Origin: Ruegeria sp. ANG-R
Lineage (GTDB): Bacteria; Pseudomonadota; Alphaproteobacteria; Rhodobacterales; Rhodobacteraceae
DNA: 64,000 nt
NCBI RefSeq assembly: GCF_000813985.1
Contig: NZ_JWLJ01000001.1
Location: forward strand, 62,001-126,000
Direction of reading: 5' to 3'
Position 1 is the stretch's first letter. Every line of letters begins with the position of its first letter. Both the position numbers and the translations under genes were made by a program. The notes under the pieces were generated by a model, which made no database searches, was not told the DNA's origin, and was given only the letters and a program-made list of their open reading frames with translations. Of the stretch, positions 34,991-43,631 are shown in pieces.

Positions 34991-37471
34991 TTACGCAGTA
35001 GCCAATTCCGGCAAGGAATCGGCCTTTTTCAGCTCATAATACTTGGTCCTGCCGATGCCGAGTGCCAGCCAGGGCTTTGTCCGGGAGGCATTGTTCTCGG
35101 CCAGGTATTCGTCGCGTGTGGCTGCACCCTGTGCCGCCTGCCGCGCGCGCTCAGTAACCGCCTTGCGGTGCTTACGCTCTTCAACCGGGACGACCTGCCG
35201 CAAACCAAGATCCCGAGCCAACTGGGCCGAGATTCCCAGCTTTTCGGCGATCGTTGACCCCTTGTAGCTGTAGCGCCCATCCTTCCAGACACAATGGGAA
35301 GTCGGACGGCTTGCCTTGTCCAAGGCTTGCCTGATGGTTGCCCGCACGTCATTCGGCTTCAGCCCCGGTGTGGCGATGGCGGCCATGTTGGTGATCTGCG
35401 CTTCGATGTCACCGGCGTTCGGGAAATACGTCAGACAGGTCGCATAAAAATGCAGCCAGGTGTTACGATGGCCGACTGGAACCACCCCGCCGCAGTAGGT
35501 CCGGAAGGTCTCCAAGTCATCCATGATCTGTCGGAACCTCTGAGCTTGGGTGAGCCCCCTCGGCATGGCATCACCAGTCTTCGGCGACCTTTTCTTCCCT
35601 GCCTCTTTCCTGGTCAGGAGTTCCGCTCGGGTGTGCCCGGCGATGGCTTGGCGTTGACCGTCTGAAACCAGCGCGGAATTCAGCCTGCTCGACAGGGTTT
35701 TACGCATGGCGTAGAAGTCCTCGTCGAAATCACCAAGATCCAACCGGTCGAGAATACGGCGCAGATGTTTGCCGAAGGCGCTTGTCACATCGCCGCTGGT
35801 TGTCCGCCGTGCCGCTTCAGGGAAAAGGAGCACTCCATGCTCTTCCCGGAGTGAGTGGAACCAATCCATGAACCCAAGATCCAGAAGAAGCTGAGGCACT
35901 GGAACAACGCGCTTGCTTTCCTCGGTTTTGCCCGGTTGTTCTGGCCCTGTCCCGAGGGCAAAGCAATAGTGACCGTTACGATATCGGATGTCGCTGCGTT
36001 TCAGAAGCAGGATTTCCTCAATACGCGAGCCGATTGTGAGGACTACAAGTGGCACCCAATAAGTGGCGTCACGGATGATCATCGGTCCACGTTTCGAACG
36101 GCGATGCTCGGATGCGCAACCGGTGAATATCGGCGATGTCAGGAAGCTCGCCAGCCGCTCTTCCGTCCAGGGCATACGGATCTTGGGTTTGGTCACACGC
36201 ACATAGAGTTCGTCATTTGGAGCCTGTGCCGCGATATGCCATTCAACCTCCTTATAGGACAACGCTTCCGGTGGCTCGATGCCGAGATCTTTGGCGCTCT
36301 TGAACATGCGGTTCAGTCCGTCCCGATCTCGCTTGATGGTCGTCATCGTGCGGCGTGGTATCAGGTTATCGGCAAGGATCGCCCGCTTTTCCGCGATTGA
36401 AATATCATCCCGTTCCCTGATCTCTTCGGTCACCAAAAGGTCATGAGCATCAGCCGTTGAGATCTCAGTTGCCTTCAAGATTTTCTTGCCATCTTTGTTG
36501 AAGCGGTTTTTGCCGTGACTGCGACCTTGGGTGCGGGGCAATCGGGCTTCCCACGCAAAGAACTCTTTTTGACGTTCTTTTGAGATCGCTGGGACGGGAA
36601 TGTCCCCGAAGAATTCCAATGTCAGCCTTTCCAACGCATTGATATTGCCCTGCATTGACTTGGTTGGATAGTTCGCCCGAGTCTGGGCCCACGCTTGGGA
36701 AAGTAGGACGGGTTCCTGAACGAAGTTGTCAAAGTCCTCAATACCATGATCGTTGAGCAATGCGCGACTCGCTGACTGCACATCGTCGCCCTCTATGACG
36801 TCGCTTTCGACATCGTTGATGCGTCGTTTTAACGAAGTTGCCTGGCGACCAAGGTCCGGCGAGAGCGGGTCAGGCAAGGAAAGCGAGATCATTCCATTGG
36901 CTTGCTTGAGCAGGGCTTGCACTCCTGCCCAATCTTCGGTTCTGGCGGCACGGCGCAGTTTCTTGTTTTCAGCTTCGAGCTTCTCAATGCGCACATCAAC
37001 GTCTTCGTCGGACATGTTGCCCATGCTCTGTTGCTCGATAAGAATCCGGGCCAGTTCCGCCCGAAGGGCTTCGGTCAGCAGAGCCTTTGCATCGGCGGGG
37101 GCCAGGGTAGTTGTTTTCAGCATGTCCACGATTTCGATCTCCTTTTGCTCGTAGACCGCGAGGAGCCTTGCGGCGCGCATCACGGCGTCGTGCGGGAGAT
37201 CGGTTCGCAACGAAAAACAGAGAAATGAGTTTGTTTGTAAGTTTGTTAGGGTCTTCGGCAGGCGTTTGCGGAAATAGAAAAACCGGCCCCTTCGCATAAG
37301 GTAGGGACAGGCGCAGTGTTTGGGTTTTCGACGGGACGAGTCGGCACGCTTGCGGGCATAGCGCGCAACGGCATGTGTTACACTCTGTATCACAGTTTCT
37401 GAGGACTGTGACACGCGGCGCGTCAGGGACAGGTCTCGCCCTTTGATTTCATTGGCTTTTGGGAAATTCAT
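34991..37471 (-). CDS. Large atypical tyrosine recombinase-like protein with extra C-terminal domain
   Basis: An 826-residue protein starting MNFPKANEIKG. The middle has the recombinase catalytic fold: Arg483 in LTIGSRIEEILLLKRSDI, a Lys region, YAMRKTLSSRL (Arg590, where HxxR is usual, so the first His is lost) and IAGHT (His613). No Tyr follows at the expected 8-10 residues (RAELLTRKEAGKKRS follows instead). A coiled-coil-like Glu/Lys-rich stretch lies at about 155-176. From about residue 640 a different domain begins (PVGHRNTWLHFYATCL, YSYKGSTIAEKLGIS, GIGRTKYYELKKA at the end), resembling the C-terminal part of replication-type proteins with a final helix-turn-helix. The start ATG shares its A with the CCA end of the partial tRNA copy, so there is no ribosome site of its own. 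It belongs to a second element next to tRNA-Gln. Confidence 0.75.
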   Translation of the reverse strand: MNFPKANEIKGRDLSLTRRVSQSSETVIQSVTHAVARYARKRADSSRRKPKHCACPYLMRRGRFFYFRKRLPKTLTNLQTNSFLCFSLRTDLPHDAVMRAARLLAVYEQKEIEIVDMLKTTTLAPADAKALLTEALRAELARILIEQQSMGNMSDEDVDVRIEKLEAENKKLRRAARTEDWAGVQALLKQANGMISLSLPDPLSPDLGRQATSLKRRINDVESDVIEGDDVQSASRALLNDHGIEDFDNFVQEPVLLSQAWAQTRANYPTKSMQGNINALERLTLEFFGDIPVPAISKERQKEFFAWEARLPRTQGRSHGKNRFNKDGKKILKATEISTADAHDLLVTEEIRERDDISIAEKRAILADNLIPRRTMTTIKRDRDGLNRMFKSAKDLGIEPPEALSYKEVEWHIAAQAPNDELYVRVTKPKIRMPWTEERLASFLTSPIFTGCASEHRRSKRGPMIIRDATYWVPLVVLTIGSRIEEILLLKRSDIRYRNGHYCFALGTGPEQPGKTEESKRVVPVPQLLLDLGFMDWFHSLREEHGVLLFPEAARRTTSGDVTSAFGKHLRRILDRLDLGDFDEDFYAMRKTLSSRLNSALVSDGQRQAIAGHTRAELLTRKEAGKKRSPKTGDAMPRGLTQAQRFRQIMDDLETFRTYCGGVVPVGHRNTWLHFYATCLTYFPNAGDIEAQITNMAAIATPGLKPNDVRATIRQALDKASRPTSHCVWKDGRYSYKGSTIAEKLGISAQLARDLGLRQVVPVEERKHRKAVTERARQAAQGAATRDEYLAENNASRTKPWLALGIGRTKYYELKKADSLPELATA

Positions 37472-37516
37472 GGCTGGGGTGGTAGGATTCGAACCTACGA
37501 TACACGGTACCAAAAA
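37471..37516 (-). repeat. Inner att site: 46-bp copy of tRNA-Gln 3' half
   Basis: Identical over 46 bases to 41989-42034, the part of tRNA-Gln from the anticodon loop to CCA. The 5' half of a tRNA is absent, so this is not a tRNA gene but the attachment-site copy left by island integration. The integrase to its left starts at its first base. Confidence 0.92.
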
Positions 37517-37929
37517 AGTATAAAGTCCAACCGTGAAATTAGGATAAAATACAACATGTTGATTTTCAAGAGGTTAAGCTGATTCGCTTTGGTCATTAAA
37601 ACTGACAATCTTGGGAACTCATCTAAATTTAAAAAAATTGTAAGTTAAAATGACAAATTCACCCAATTTTGGGTAGCTGCCCAATACATTTTCGATTGGG
37701 GAAGCAAAAAGTGGCTTAATGTCTTAGAAATCGACTTGAAGTTGAAGTTCCTGAATTCAGAGAGAGATAACAAGAACATGGAAAATAAATTTGTGGCATC
37801 GCTGAAAGTCACAATTGTTGTATTGGGCGACCAAATCCTTGAAGGGGAACTGTGAAACACCAGACGTCGGCTGGAGGCTCCGCTGAACGGAAGGCTGTCG
37901 CTTTATTCCGAACTGAAGCACCGACATTC
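37517..37929. other. AT-rich island end, no gene supported
   Basis: About 410 bases between the att copy and the hairpin behind the ATPase gene. A minus-strand open frame (37645-37860) has no recognisable motif and is not called. The sequence is clearly AT-richer than the host genes, as for the end of a mobile element. Confidence 0.45.
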
Positions 37930-37966
37930 GTCGTTTGCCGAAGGACGCACATCATCGGCAAACGAC
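37930..37966 (-). terminator. Perfect 12-bp inverted repeat after the ATPase gene
   Basis: GTCGTTTGCCGA (37930-37941) and its exact complement (37955-37966) with a 13-base loop lie 9 bases beyond the ATPase stop on the minus strand. Likely its terminator, although the T-rich bases lie before rather than after it. Confidence 0.6.
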
Positions 37967-37975
37967 AATAAAAAG

Positions 37976-39583
37976 CTAGCCCGATAGGTACTCTAGGACT
38001 GATGCAATGGCGGCGTTACGCATACGCCTTGCTCTCACGTCACCAACATAGTGGGCTTCTTTTAATTTGGTTTCTGATGCAGCTAAAACGTCACCGACAG
38101 TCTTGAGTTCAAGTTCATCCAGTTTGGATCTTTGCCAATCGGTAATGTCCAAAACTGTGTTAGGCTTGGACAATTGGTCAGCCAAATCAAACCCTTCTTG
38201 AATCTGAGAAAGATCGATGTTCTGTTGGAGTAGTGGTGCAAATGCAGGGTGATTTGCCCCGTATTCGCTCATACGTTTGGGAGTGAGTGCAGTGGCGATC
38301 TGGAACGAAGTTGTCGCGGGTGTCGCCTCAAGGGCGAACAAACAACCTAAGTTGACTATGTACCTCTTGCCAACTTCGCTGCGGGTCGCACGAATACCCC
38401 CCGAGTGTTCTGTAAGTACGCCGGTGTAACATAGGATTCGAAGAGCTTCTTTGACTATTTCTGGGGCATCCCGATGAATCCAAATGTACGAAGTTGAGTT
38501 CTTTTCTCTTTCAAGATACCCATCATTCTTGACCTTAAGCTCCGGAAGAACGGTGTCTTCAAGGAAATCGCGGCCCCAGTCGATTACCGATTTATGACCA
38601 AGGTATTTATCTGACAGGGCAGAATGCTCCGCCCAAATTCCACCACGGTAAAACTCGCGGATGACAGAGTTCACTTCGCTAGAATTCATCTTTGGAGCTG
38701 TAGCAACTGTCTTAAGTAGCAGACGCGGATTTCCAGTAGCGGCGTAAGCCAAAATTGCGAAATTCTGCCGGTTACGGGTAATACTCTTCAACAGGCCAGA
38801 GTCAGCTTGTTTTTCAACGATTTTTCGCATGCTTGCGACGTATTCATCTGACCCAATGTCCCGATTAATGGAAACCATCGTGGCGTCATGAGTCGGCTGA
38901 AAAGTATCCCCGTAACTTGTAACTCCGGGGTAAACGGCGGCATTGCATGTCACGCAGTGGCTGCGAAGGTCACGAAAGAGGGTAAAGAACTGCCTTTGTT
39001 GAGTGGGCAGAAAGATGTGAGCAGCCTCGTCCATGAAGAGTGAGAATCTTTGGATGCCGAGCTCTTCCGACAAATCCTCCAAAGCTTCCTTAACGTCTTC
39101 GATGCCCGGTACTGCGCTGCTGTCAATCTTTTGGTTGGGATTTCTCCAAGACTCTTCGTAAGACTTAATTATTCGTTCCAAGCCATCGGTGTCGGAATGA
39201 TCTGCGGGTAACCCAGCAAGGATGTTGGCGCTGCTAGGCACGGTACCAAGCAAACCCATTTTTTTGACTTTGCGCAACACAGCTCTGCACACTCTTGCGA
39301 GCATCCAATGTCGGAATTGATCTGGATCACCAGTTCTCAAGAGTGAGCTACTAACGAACGTCACATAAACCGGCACCACTTTCGATGTTTTGTACTCGGT
39401 GGCCAACTCTTTCTCGGCTACACGCATCAGGAAGGATTTTCCGACACCTCGGCTGCCAACCAGTATTGTTGGATTTCTACCCTTCAATTGGTCTATGGCC
39501 AAACGATCTTCCTGAGTCTCGACAAAATATTTGAGGATGTCGGTTGGCCCGATGTCTTCCGTTCTATAAAAAAATTCATTCAT
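37976..39583 (-). CDS. ORC/Cdc6-like AAA+ ATPase of the tRNA-Gln island
   Basis: A 535-residue P-loop ATPase. Walker A is GSRGVGKS (43-50), Walker B FSLFMDE (180-186) and a sensor-2-like ATGNPRLLLK stands at about 282-291. A winged-helix-like region (about 375-420, YTGVLTEHSGGIRATRSEVG) follows. The C-terminus (about 487-535, LELKTVGDVLAASETKL then DVRARRMRNAAIASVLEYL) resembles a helix-hairpin-helix nucleic-acid-binding domain. This set recalls ORC1/Cdc6-type and STAND-like ATPases. It starts 5 bases after the stop of the HEPN-like gene, so the two are co-translated. In the family such ATPases act as switches or loaders; here it probably senses a trigger and controls the partner, by inference. 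Confidence 0.8.
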   Translation of the reverse strand: MNEFFYRTEDIGPTDILKYFVETQEDRLAIDQLKGRNPTILVGSRGVGKSFLMRVAEKELATEYKTSKVVPVYVTFVSSSLLRTGDPDQFRHWMLARVCRAVLRKVKKMGLLGTVPSSANILAGLPADHSDTDGLERIIKSYEESWRNPNQKIDSSAVPGIEDVKEALEDLSEELGIQRFSLFMDEAAHIFLPTQQRQFFTLFRDLRSHCVTCNAAVYPGVTSYGDTFQPTHDATMVSINRDIGSDEYVASMRKIVEKQADSGLLKSITRNRQNFAILAYAATGNPRLLLKTVATAPKMNSSEVNSVIREFYRGGIWAEHSALSDKYLGHKSVIDWGRDFLEDTVLPELKVKNDGYLEREKNSTSYIWIHRDAPEIVKEALRILCYTGVLTEHSGGIRATRSEVGKRYIVNLGCLFALEATPATTSFQIATALTPKRMSEYGANHPAFAPLLQQNIDLSQIQEGFDLADQLSKPNTVLDITDWQRSKLDELELKTVGDVLAASETKLKEAHYVGDVRARRMRNAAIASVLEYLSG

Positions 39584-39588
39584 CGGCC

Positions 39589-40293
39589 TTAATCCTCAAA
39601 AATTGCTTGAATTGGGGCCAGGTCACCAAACCCTTCGAGCACCAAGTCTTCAAGCTCGTTTTTCACTTCTGCCGAAGCATCCCTTAAGTGTCGACATATG
39701 AAAGCGAATTTAACGATCAGTCTTGCAGTGTCAGCTCGGTCAGCCCAAGCTTCTAGTACATCCGGATTATATGAAATCTCGGTATCTATGCCTTCATAGG
39801 ATTGTCTGTTCCCATGAACGAACTCCGAGCATTCTCTGTACAGGGTCTTTGCAAGGCTGCGGTATTGATCGCAGTGCTCTTTCATCTCTTCAAAAAAGGC
39901 CCCGACAAAGTGCTTAGAGAACACTCCGTTCTGTTCGTTTATGATTGATTGCCAATTCGAGTCTTTTTGATCTTTGAGCCACAAGCGAATGTCGATCTCA
40001 TGAGCTGAGAAAAGAATGCAGCATAGCGAAAGCTCGAAAAACAGCCGAAGGCTTATGTGCGCCTGACGGTATTGTGCGAATGAAGCCGAATAAAGAGCAT
40101 GTTGGTACTCAACTCGAGCCAGTTTGAACATGGTTGCTTCAGTTCTATCGGCTATTAGACGCTCTAGCTGATCAATATCTGCGGCGTCGTTGTGTGCTAC
40201 CGTGAATTGAGCCATTTTTTCGCCGTCATTCTGTAGCTCGCTAAGAGCTGTCTGACTGCGTGATAGTAACTGCGAGTAGTGATCTACAACCAT
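39589..40293 (-). CDS. HEPN-like protein with Rx6H motif, partner of the ATPase
   Basis: A 234-residue helical protein without a recognised family name. Residues 151-162 read LYRECSEFVHGN: Arg153 and His160 make an Rx6H motif, the catalytic signature of HEPN ribonucleases, in a helix with the usual aromatic/acidic neighbours. The rest is amphipathic helices (LISxRTEATMFKLARVEYQ, HISLRLFFELSLCC, ARLIVKFAFICRHLRDA), as expected for a HEPN dimer. It is the first gene of a two-gene operon with the AAA+ ATPase, on a mobile island. A toxin-like RNase kept in check or triggered by the ATPase is a reasonable hypothesis. The HEPN call rests on this motif and the helical pattern only. Confidence 0.65.
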   Translation of the reverse strand: MVVDHYSQLLSRSQTALSELQNDGEKMAQFTVAHNDAADIDQLERLIADRTEATMFKLARVEYQHALYSASFAQYRQAHISLRLFFELSLCCILFSAHEIDIRLWLKDQKDSNWQSIINEQNGVFSKHFVGAFFEEMKEHCDQYRSLAKTLYRECSEFVHGNRQSYEGIDTEISYNPDVLEAWADRADTARLIVKFAFICRHLRDASAEVKNELEDLVLEGFGDLAPIQAIFED

Positions 40294-40557
40294 GCTGCAA
40301 GCCTAATAAATTAGATATCAGTATATGCCTAAGACTTCTCGACATGAAATGCAGCCTCACACATTTCAGCTAGAAATCTCTGAGTTTAGGACAATCTAGG
40401 GGCTTTGTTAGCAACATTTTTTTCACAGTAAAAGCAATCAAATAGAGAATTTTGAAGGCCTGTGTATACGGGCACTGAAAGTGGGGGGCAAACACGAGGC
40501 TAGCACACGATCGGTGCATCGCGTTGAAGTTCATATGATGCCCCCTCTGTGACTTGG

Positions 40558-41841
40558 CTAAGACTCTGAGGAGTCGTCGCGATCAAGAGGTTCGCGTTCC
40601 TCAAGGTCGGTTTCTTCATTGTGTTTTGACGCTTCACCTGTGTCATCTTTTAGTGAAACTTGATCAGGGGGAGGCATGAAGGTCTCCGCTACCATTTCGG
40701 CTATGGCCTGCATTTTTTCTTTTTCATCACTGATGAGATGACCATACTGCGACATAGTGAACGACGCGTTGTGGTGACCAAGAAGTTTTTGAGCTTCCAA
40801 ATACTTCCCACGAAGCATCAACTCAGAAGCAAACTTGTGCCGCAAGGTGTGGAGGCCCCGTTGTCTGACCCCTGCAATTCTCTGGACTCGATACCAACCG
40901 TAGTTGTTGACTTGAGAATGATGCATTGGAAGCCCGGCTTTGGTGCAGAAAACAAAGTCGTGTTCATGGGTAGCAAGGTAATCAATTAACCAGCGTCGCG
41001 CCAGCGAACCGATGGGGACCGCGCGGTAGGCATTAGCAGACTTCATTTTCCCGACCCTGTCGCTGTCTGGTCTGCCGCGCCTACTTTGATCAACCTTCCT
41101 GCGCAGAGTAATAGACGTGAAATCCTCAGAAATATCGCTTCGCTTGATGCCAAGGGCTTCCGAAATTCTAACTCCGGTTGACGCAATCAATGCAATTAGT
41201 GCGCTGTATTTTATCCAACTCCGCCTAACTTGCTTGTTGGGGTGCTTGCGAAGTTCAGCGAGAGTTTGAAAAATGATACTGACTTCCGCTCGAGTATGCA
41301 GTGATCGTGAAGTAGGCCCGCTCCTGCCGTCGTTCAACTGAACTGCCAATTTGTAGGCAGGGCTTTTGACGATAAGGTCCCTCGCTACAGCCCAGTTCAA
41401 GATTGACTTGGAAAGGTCGAATGCATGCTTGGCGGTTTGTCTAGAGGTGAACTTCTCAGTGAGCTGTCCCATGAACATGCTCATTTTGTCTCTGGTCAGT
41501 TCGTTCAGAGGTACATTCCCAATGTACGGGAGTACGTGCTCGTCCAAGTAATGTTGATAGCCCTTAAGCGTTGAGTACTCGAGCGGCATTTTCCCATACC
41601 TGCCGCGCTTTGAAGCTTCCATATATTGTTCGGCGAGCTGAGAGAATTTCATCTCCCGCATGCCCGGACCGACCTGAGAAGCGTTCATTGCCTCGATTTC
41701 TCGCTTGCGTTGCTTAGCTTCAGCCAGAGACTTGAAAGTCTCCTCCTTATATTTTTCACTCCAATCACAGTACCAACGCACTCTGTACCGTCTGGAATCG
41801 CCAATGATTCTGTCACTTATACGAACGCTTTTGCTGCGCAT
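40558..41841 (-). CDS. Tyrosine site-specific integrase of the tRNA-Gln island
   Basis: A 427-residue phage/island-type integrase starting MRSKSVRISDRIIG, with GGGAGA about 7 bases before the ATG. An N-terminal arm-binding domain with an Arg/Trp-rich beta-sheet (RVRWYCDWSEKYKEETF) is followed by a SAM-like core domain and a catalytic domain: Arg in STGVRISEALGI, HTLRHKFASEL with His and Arg, LLGHHNASFTMSQYGHL with His and the nucleophile Tyr. All catalytic residues are present. It stands 147 bases from tRNA-Gln, read away from it, the normal position of an island integrase, and should catalyse exchange between the 46-bp att repeats. Confidence 0.94.
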   Translation of the reverse strand: MRSKSVRISDRIIGDSRRYRVRWYCDWSEKYKEETFKSLAEAKQRKREIEAMNASQVGPGMREMKFSQLAEQYMEASKRGRYGKMPLEYSTLKGYQHYLDEHVLPYIGNVPLNELTRDKMSMFMGQLTEKFTSRQTAKHAFDLSKSILNWAVARDLIVKSPAYKLAVQLNDGRSGPTSRSLHTRAEVSIIFQTLAELRKHPNKQVRRSWIKYSALIALIASTGVRISEALGIKRSDISEDFTSITLRRKVDQSRRGRPDSDRVGKMKSANAYRAVPIGSLARRWLIDYLATHEHDFVFCTKAGLPMHHSQVNNYGWYRVQRIAGVRQRGLHTLRHKFASELMLRGKYLEAQKLLGHHNASFTMSQYGHLISDEKEKMQAIAEMVAETFMPPPDQVSLKDDTGEASKHNEETDLEEREPLDRDDSSES

Positions 41842-41988
41842 GTCGTTGTCTCCCGTTGTTTTTTGGGGGACGCAGCCGGCCGGAACCGCGACCATGCACT
41901 ATCTGTGGGGGAGGTGTGGGGCAGAAATCAAGGTAAGTATAACTTACATCTTGATCGCTTCTAAGTATTTGATTTTTAAGAAGTTTTG

Positions 41989-42034
41989 TGGCTGGGGTGG
42001 TAGGATTCGAACCTACGATACACGGTACCAAAAA
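41989..42034 (-). repeat. Outer att site within tRNA-Gln
   Basis: The 46 bases from the anticodon loop to the CCA end of the tRNA gene, exactly repeated at 37471-37516. This is the crossover region used by the island. Confidence 0.92.
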
Positions 42035-42063
42035 CCGCTGCCTTACCACTTGGCTACACCCCA
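41989..42063 (-). tRNA. tRNA-Gln (anticodon UUG)
   Basis: A complete cloverleaf on the minus strand: acceptor TGGGGTG/CACCCCA, D-arm GCCAAGTGGTAAGGC, anticodon stem GCGGT/ACCGT with loop TTTTGGT (anticodon TTG), T-arm GTAGG-TTCGAAT-CCTAC, discriminator G and encoded CCA. The 3' half serves as integration target, restored by the island's own copy. Confidence 0.95.
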
Positions 42064-42431
42064 ACGGTGAGCGGCTATCTACGACTGTTGCTTTCGGGGT
42101 TCAAGGGCTTTTTTGGACAAAAATGATGCCGCTCTGCAAATTTATGCGGTTGCGGTTTGACTGTGGGCCTCGCTTCCTCATGGAGGGGTGAATGATCGGT
42201 GCGTGGCCTGTTTTTGCGATTCAAATCCAAGAGGCCATTCCTGGGCTTAATCGCCTGCGGGCACCGCCTGGGCAAAGTGTCAGGGCTTTTATCTGCGATT
42301 GCGTTTCAATTGCGCTATTGTGCGCGTAAATTATTGATTGGTATCGATAAACTAAGCTCTATGCCGATTGAATTTGAATGCCTGAAGGTCTAGCTAGTCA
42401 AAGTGTGCTATCCAGCAACAAGGAGCGAGCG
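42064..42431. promoter_or_regulatory. Region between tRNA-Gln and ferritin gene
   Basis: About 370 bases that should hold the tRNA promoter on one strand and the ferritin promoter on the other. The last 120 bases are AT-rich (around 42320-42370). I could not identify a clear iron-responsive operator. Confidence 0.4.
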
Positions 42432-42941
42432 ATGAAACTGAACACGCAAGTCGCAGAGGCGTTGAACAAGCAAATCAACAATGAGCTTCATGCCTCATAC
42501 ACCTATCTGGCGATGTCCGCCTATTTCGAAGCGCAGGACCTGCCCGGATTCGCCAGCTGGTTCCGGGGCCATTCTGCCGAAGAGGATACGCACGCGATGC
42601 GTATATTCGACTTTATCGCAAAGCGGGGCGGGCGGATCAATCTGGACGGGATCGCCAAGCCGCAAACGGAATATGCGTCGCCTGTAGACGTTCTCGAGCA
42701 GGCACTGGCGCAGGAGCAGATGGTAACGGGACAAATCAATGCGTTGTTTGAGCTGGCGCATGAGGTCAAGGAATACAGTACGCAGAACATGCTGAACTGG
42801 TTCCTGGCTGAGCAGATCGAGGAAGAGGATCTGTTTACGTCGATCCTGGATAAAGCAAAGGCGGCCAGCGGGGATCGTTGGAATCTGTTGCTGCTGGATC
42901 AGGAACTTGCCAAGCGTGGCGGCGGTCAGTCGGACGCATAA
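42432..42941 (+). CDS. ftnA: Non-haem ferritin
   Basis: A 169-residue bacterial ferritin of FtnA type, forming a 24-subunit shell that oxidises and stores iron. Start MKLNTQVAEALN with AGGAG 6 bases before the ATG. Ferroxidase ligands are readable: Glu18 (NNELHASYTY), Tyr25, Glu51 and His54 (EEDTH), Glu95 and Gln128/Glu131 region (EQIEEEDLF). No haem-binding Met is apparent, as in FtnA rather than Bfr. It stands alone next to tRNA-Gln and faces the SH3-domain gene. Confidence 0.94.
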   Translation: MKLNTQVAEALNKQINNELHASYTYLAMSAYFEAQDLPGFASWFRGHSAEEDTHAMRIFDFIAKRGGRINLDGIAKPQTEYASPVDVLEQALAQEQMVTGQINALFELAHEVKEYSTQNMLNWFLAEQIEEEDLFTSILDKAKAASGDRWNLLLLDQELAKRGGGQSDA

Positions 42942-42973
42942 ACACGACTGACAACGAGGGCAGGGGGCGTCCG

Positions 42974-43495
42974 CTATTCCCGAACTTCGGCAGGGTCGAC
43001 CCCCCAAAGATTGCTTTTGAGGGTCCAGCCGCGATAGCCACCTGCCGAGATACGGCACCAGTCGGGTGTGCACTTTTCCAGCCGGGCGACAACACCGGTT
43101 TCGAAATGCGCGTTAACCTGCGATTTGGGATCGGGCATCGCGTAAACCGACAGCAAATCGGATTCGATGAGGACAGTCCGCACGCCTGAAAGCAACGCGT
43201 AGTGTACCCAGCCTCCGGCGCCGTCGCGGTCCTGAACCTTGCGCCAGTTGCCGTATTCGGCCGTGATCTGCAAAGGCATGCCGCGTCTTTTGAAAACCCA
43301 GTCGATTCGGTGGGTCAGGGACGGTCCGCGTCGTACATTGCCTTCGGCTGCTTTCATCGAGACATATCGTGGTAGTGGCAGATTCGTCACCTGGCCACGT
43401 TTTTCCTGCGCAGACGCAGCGACGACGCCGAACGCGAGAAGAAATACCGAGATCAACGCCACAAAACGGCGGTTCACTGAAAAACTAGCACTCAC
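42974..43495 (-). CDS. Exported SH3-domain protein
   Basis: A 173-residue protein with a signal peptide (RRFVALISVFLLAFGVVAASA, cleavage near SAQE if started at GTG 43495; GTG 43477 is also possible). After it come two bacterial SH3-like segments: NVRRGPSLTHRIDWVFKRRG with YGNWRKVQDRDGAGGWVHYA, and YAMPDPKSQVNAHFETGVVA with PDWCRISAGGYRGWTLKSN. This is the common SH3 family (DUF1058-like) of periplasmic proteins thought to bind cell-wall material. No Met start is present, so the exact start is uncertain. It is divergent from the hydroxyacid dehydrogenase gene. Confidence 0.85.
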   Translation of the reverse strand: MSASFSVNRRFVALISVFLLAFGVVAASAQEKRGQVTNLPLPRYVSMKAAEGNVRRGPSLTHRIDWVFKRRGMPLQITAEYGNWRKVQDRDGAGGWVHYALLSGVRTVLIESDLLSVYAMPDPKSQVNAHFETGVVARLEKCTPDWCRISAGGYRGWTLKSNLWGVDPAEVRE

Positions 43496-43631
43496 TGCCT
43501 GTCTGCTCTTATGCCTGTGGATCGTATGCAAAAAAGGTTGAGACGATGCCCATGGGGTTCTTGTGCCCCGTGTAATCCTGCGCCACGATGCCATGGCGCG
43601 CGGCTGTTTGCAAAGCGGTAGGAGGGCTAAG

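Larger units (their letters stand above)
37471..42034. mobile_element. 4.5-kb genomic island in tRNA-Gln
   Basis: Bounded by the 46-bp direct repeats at 37471-37516 and 41989-42034. It carries an integrase next to the intact tRNA, a two-gene HEPN-like/ATPase operon on the same strand, and AT-rich flanks. Base composition looks lower in GC than the neighbouring genes. It appears to have integrated between tRNA-Gln and an older element whose integrase starts at 37471. It has no transposase, conjugation or phage structural gene. Confidence 0.85.

Noticed and set aside
37471-37516. A second tRNA-Gln gene
   Set aside because: Only the 3' half is present; there is no acceptor 5' strand or D-arm. 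It is an attachment-site copy.
37645-37860. A small minus-strand open frame in the AT-rich island end
   Set aside because: No motif, no ribosome site, and composition typical of non-coding DNA.
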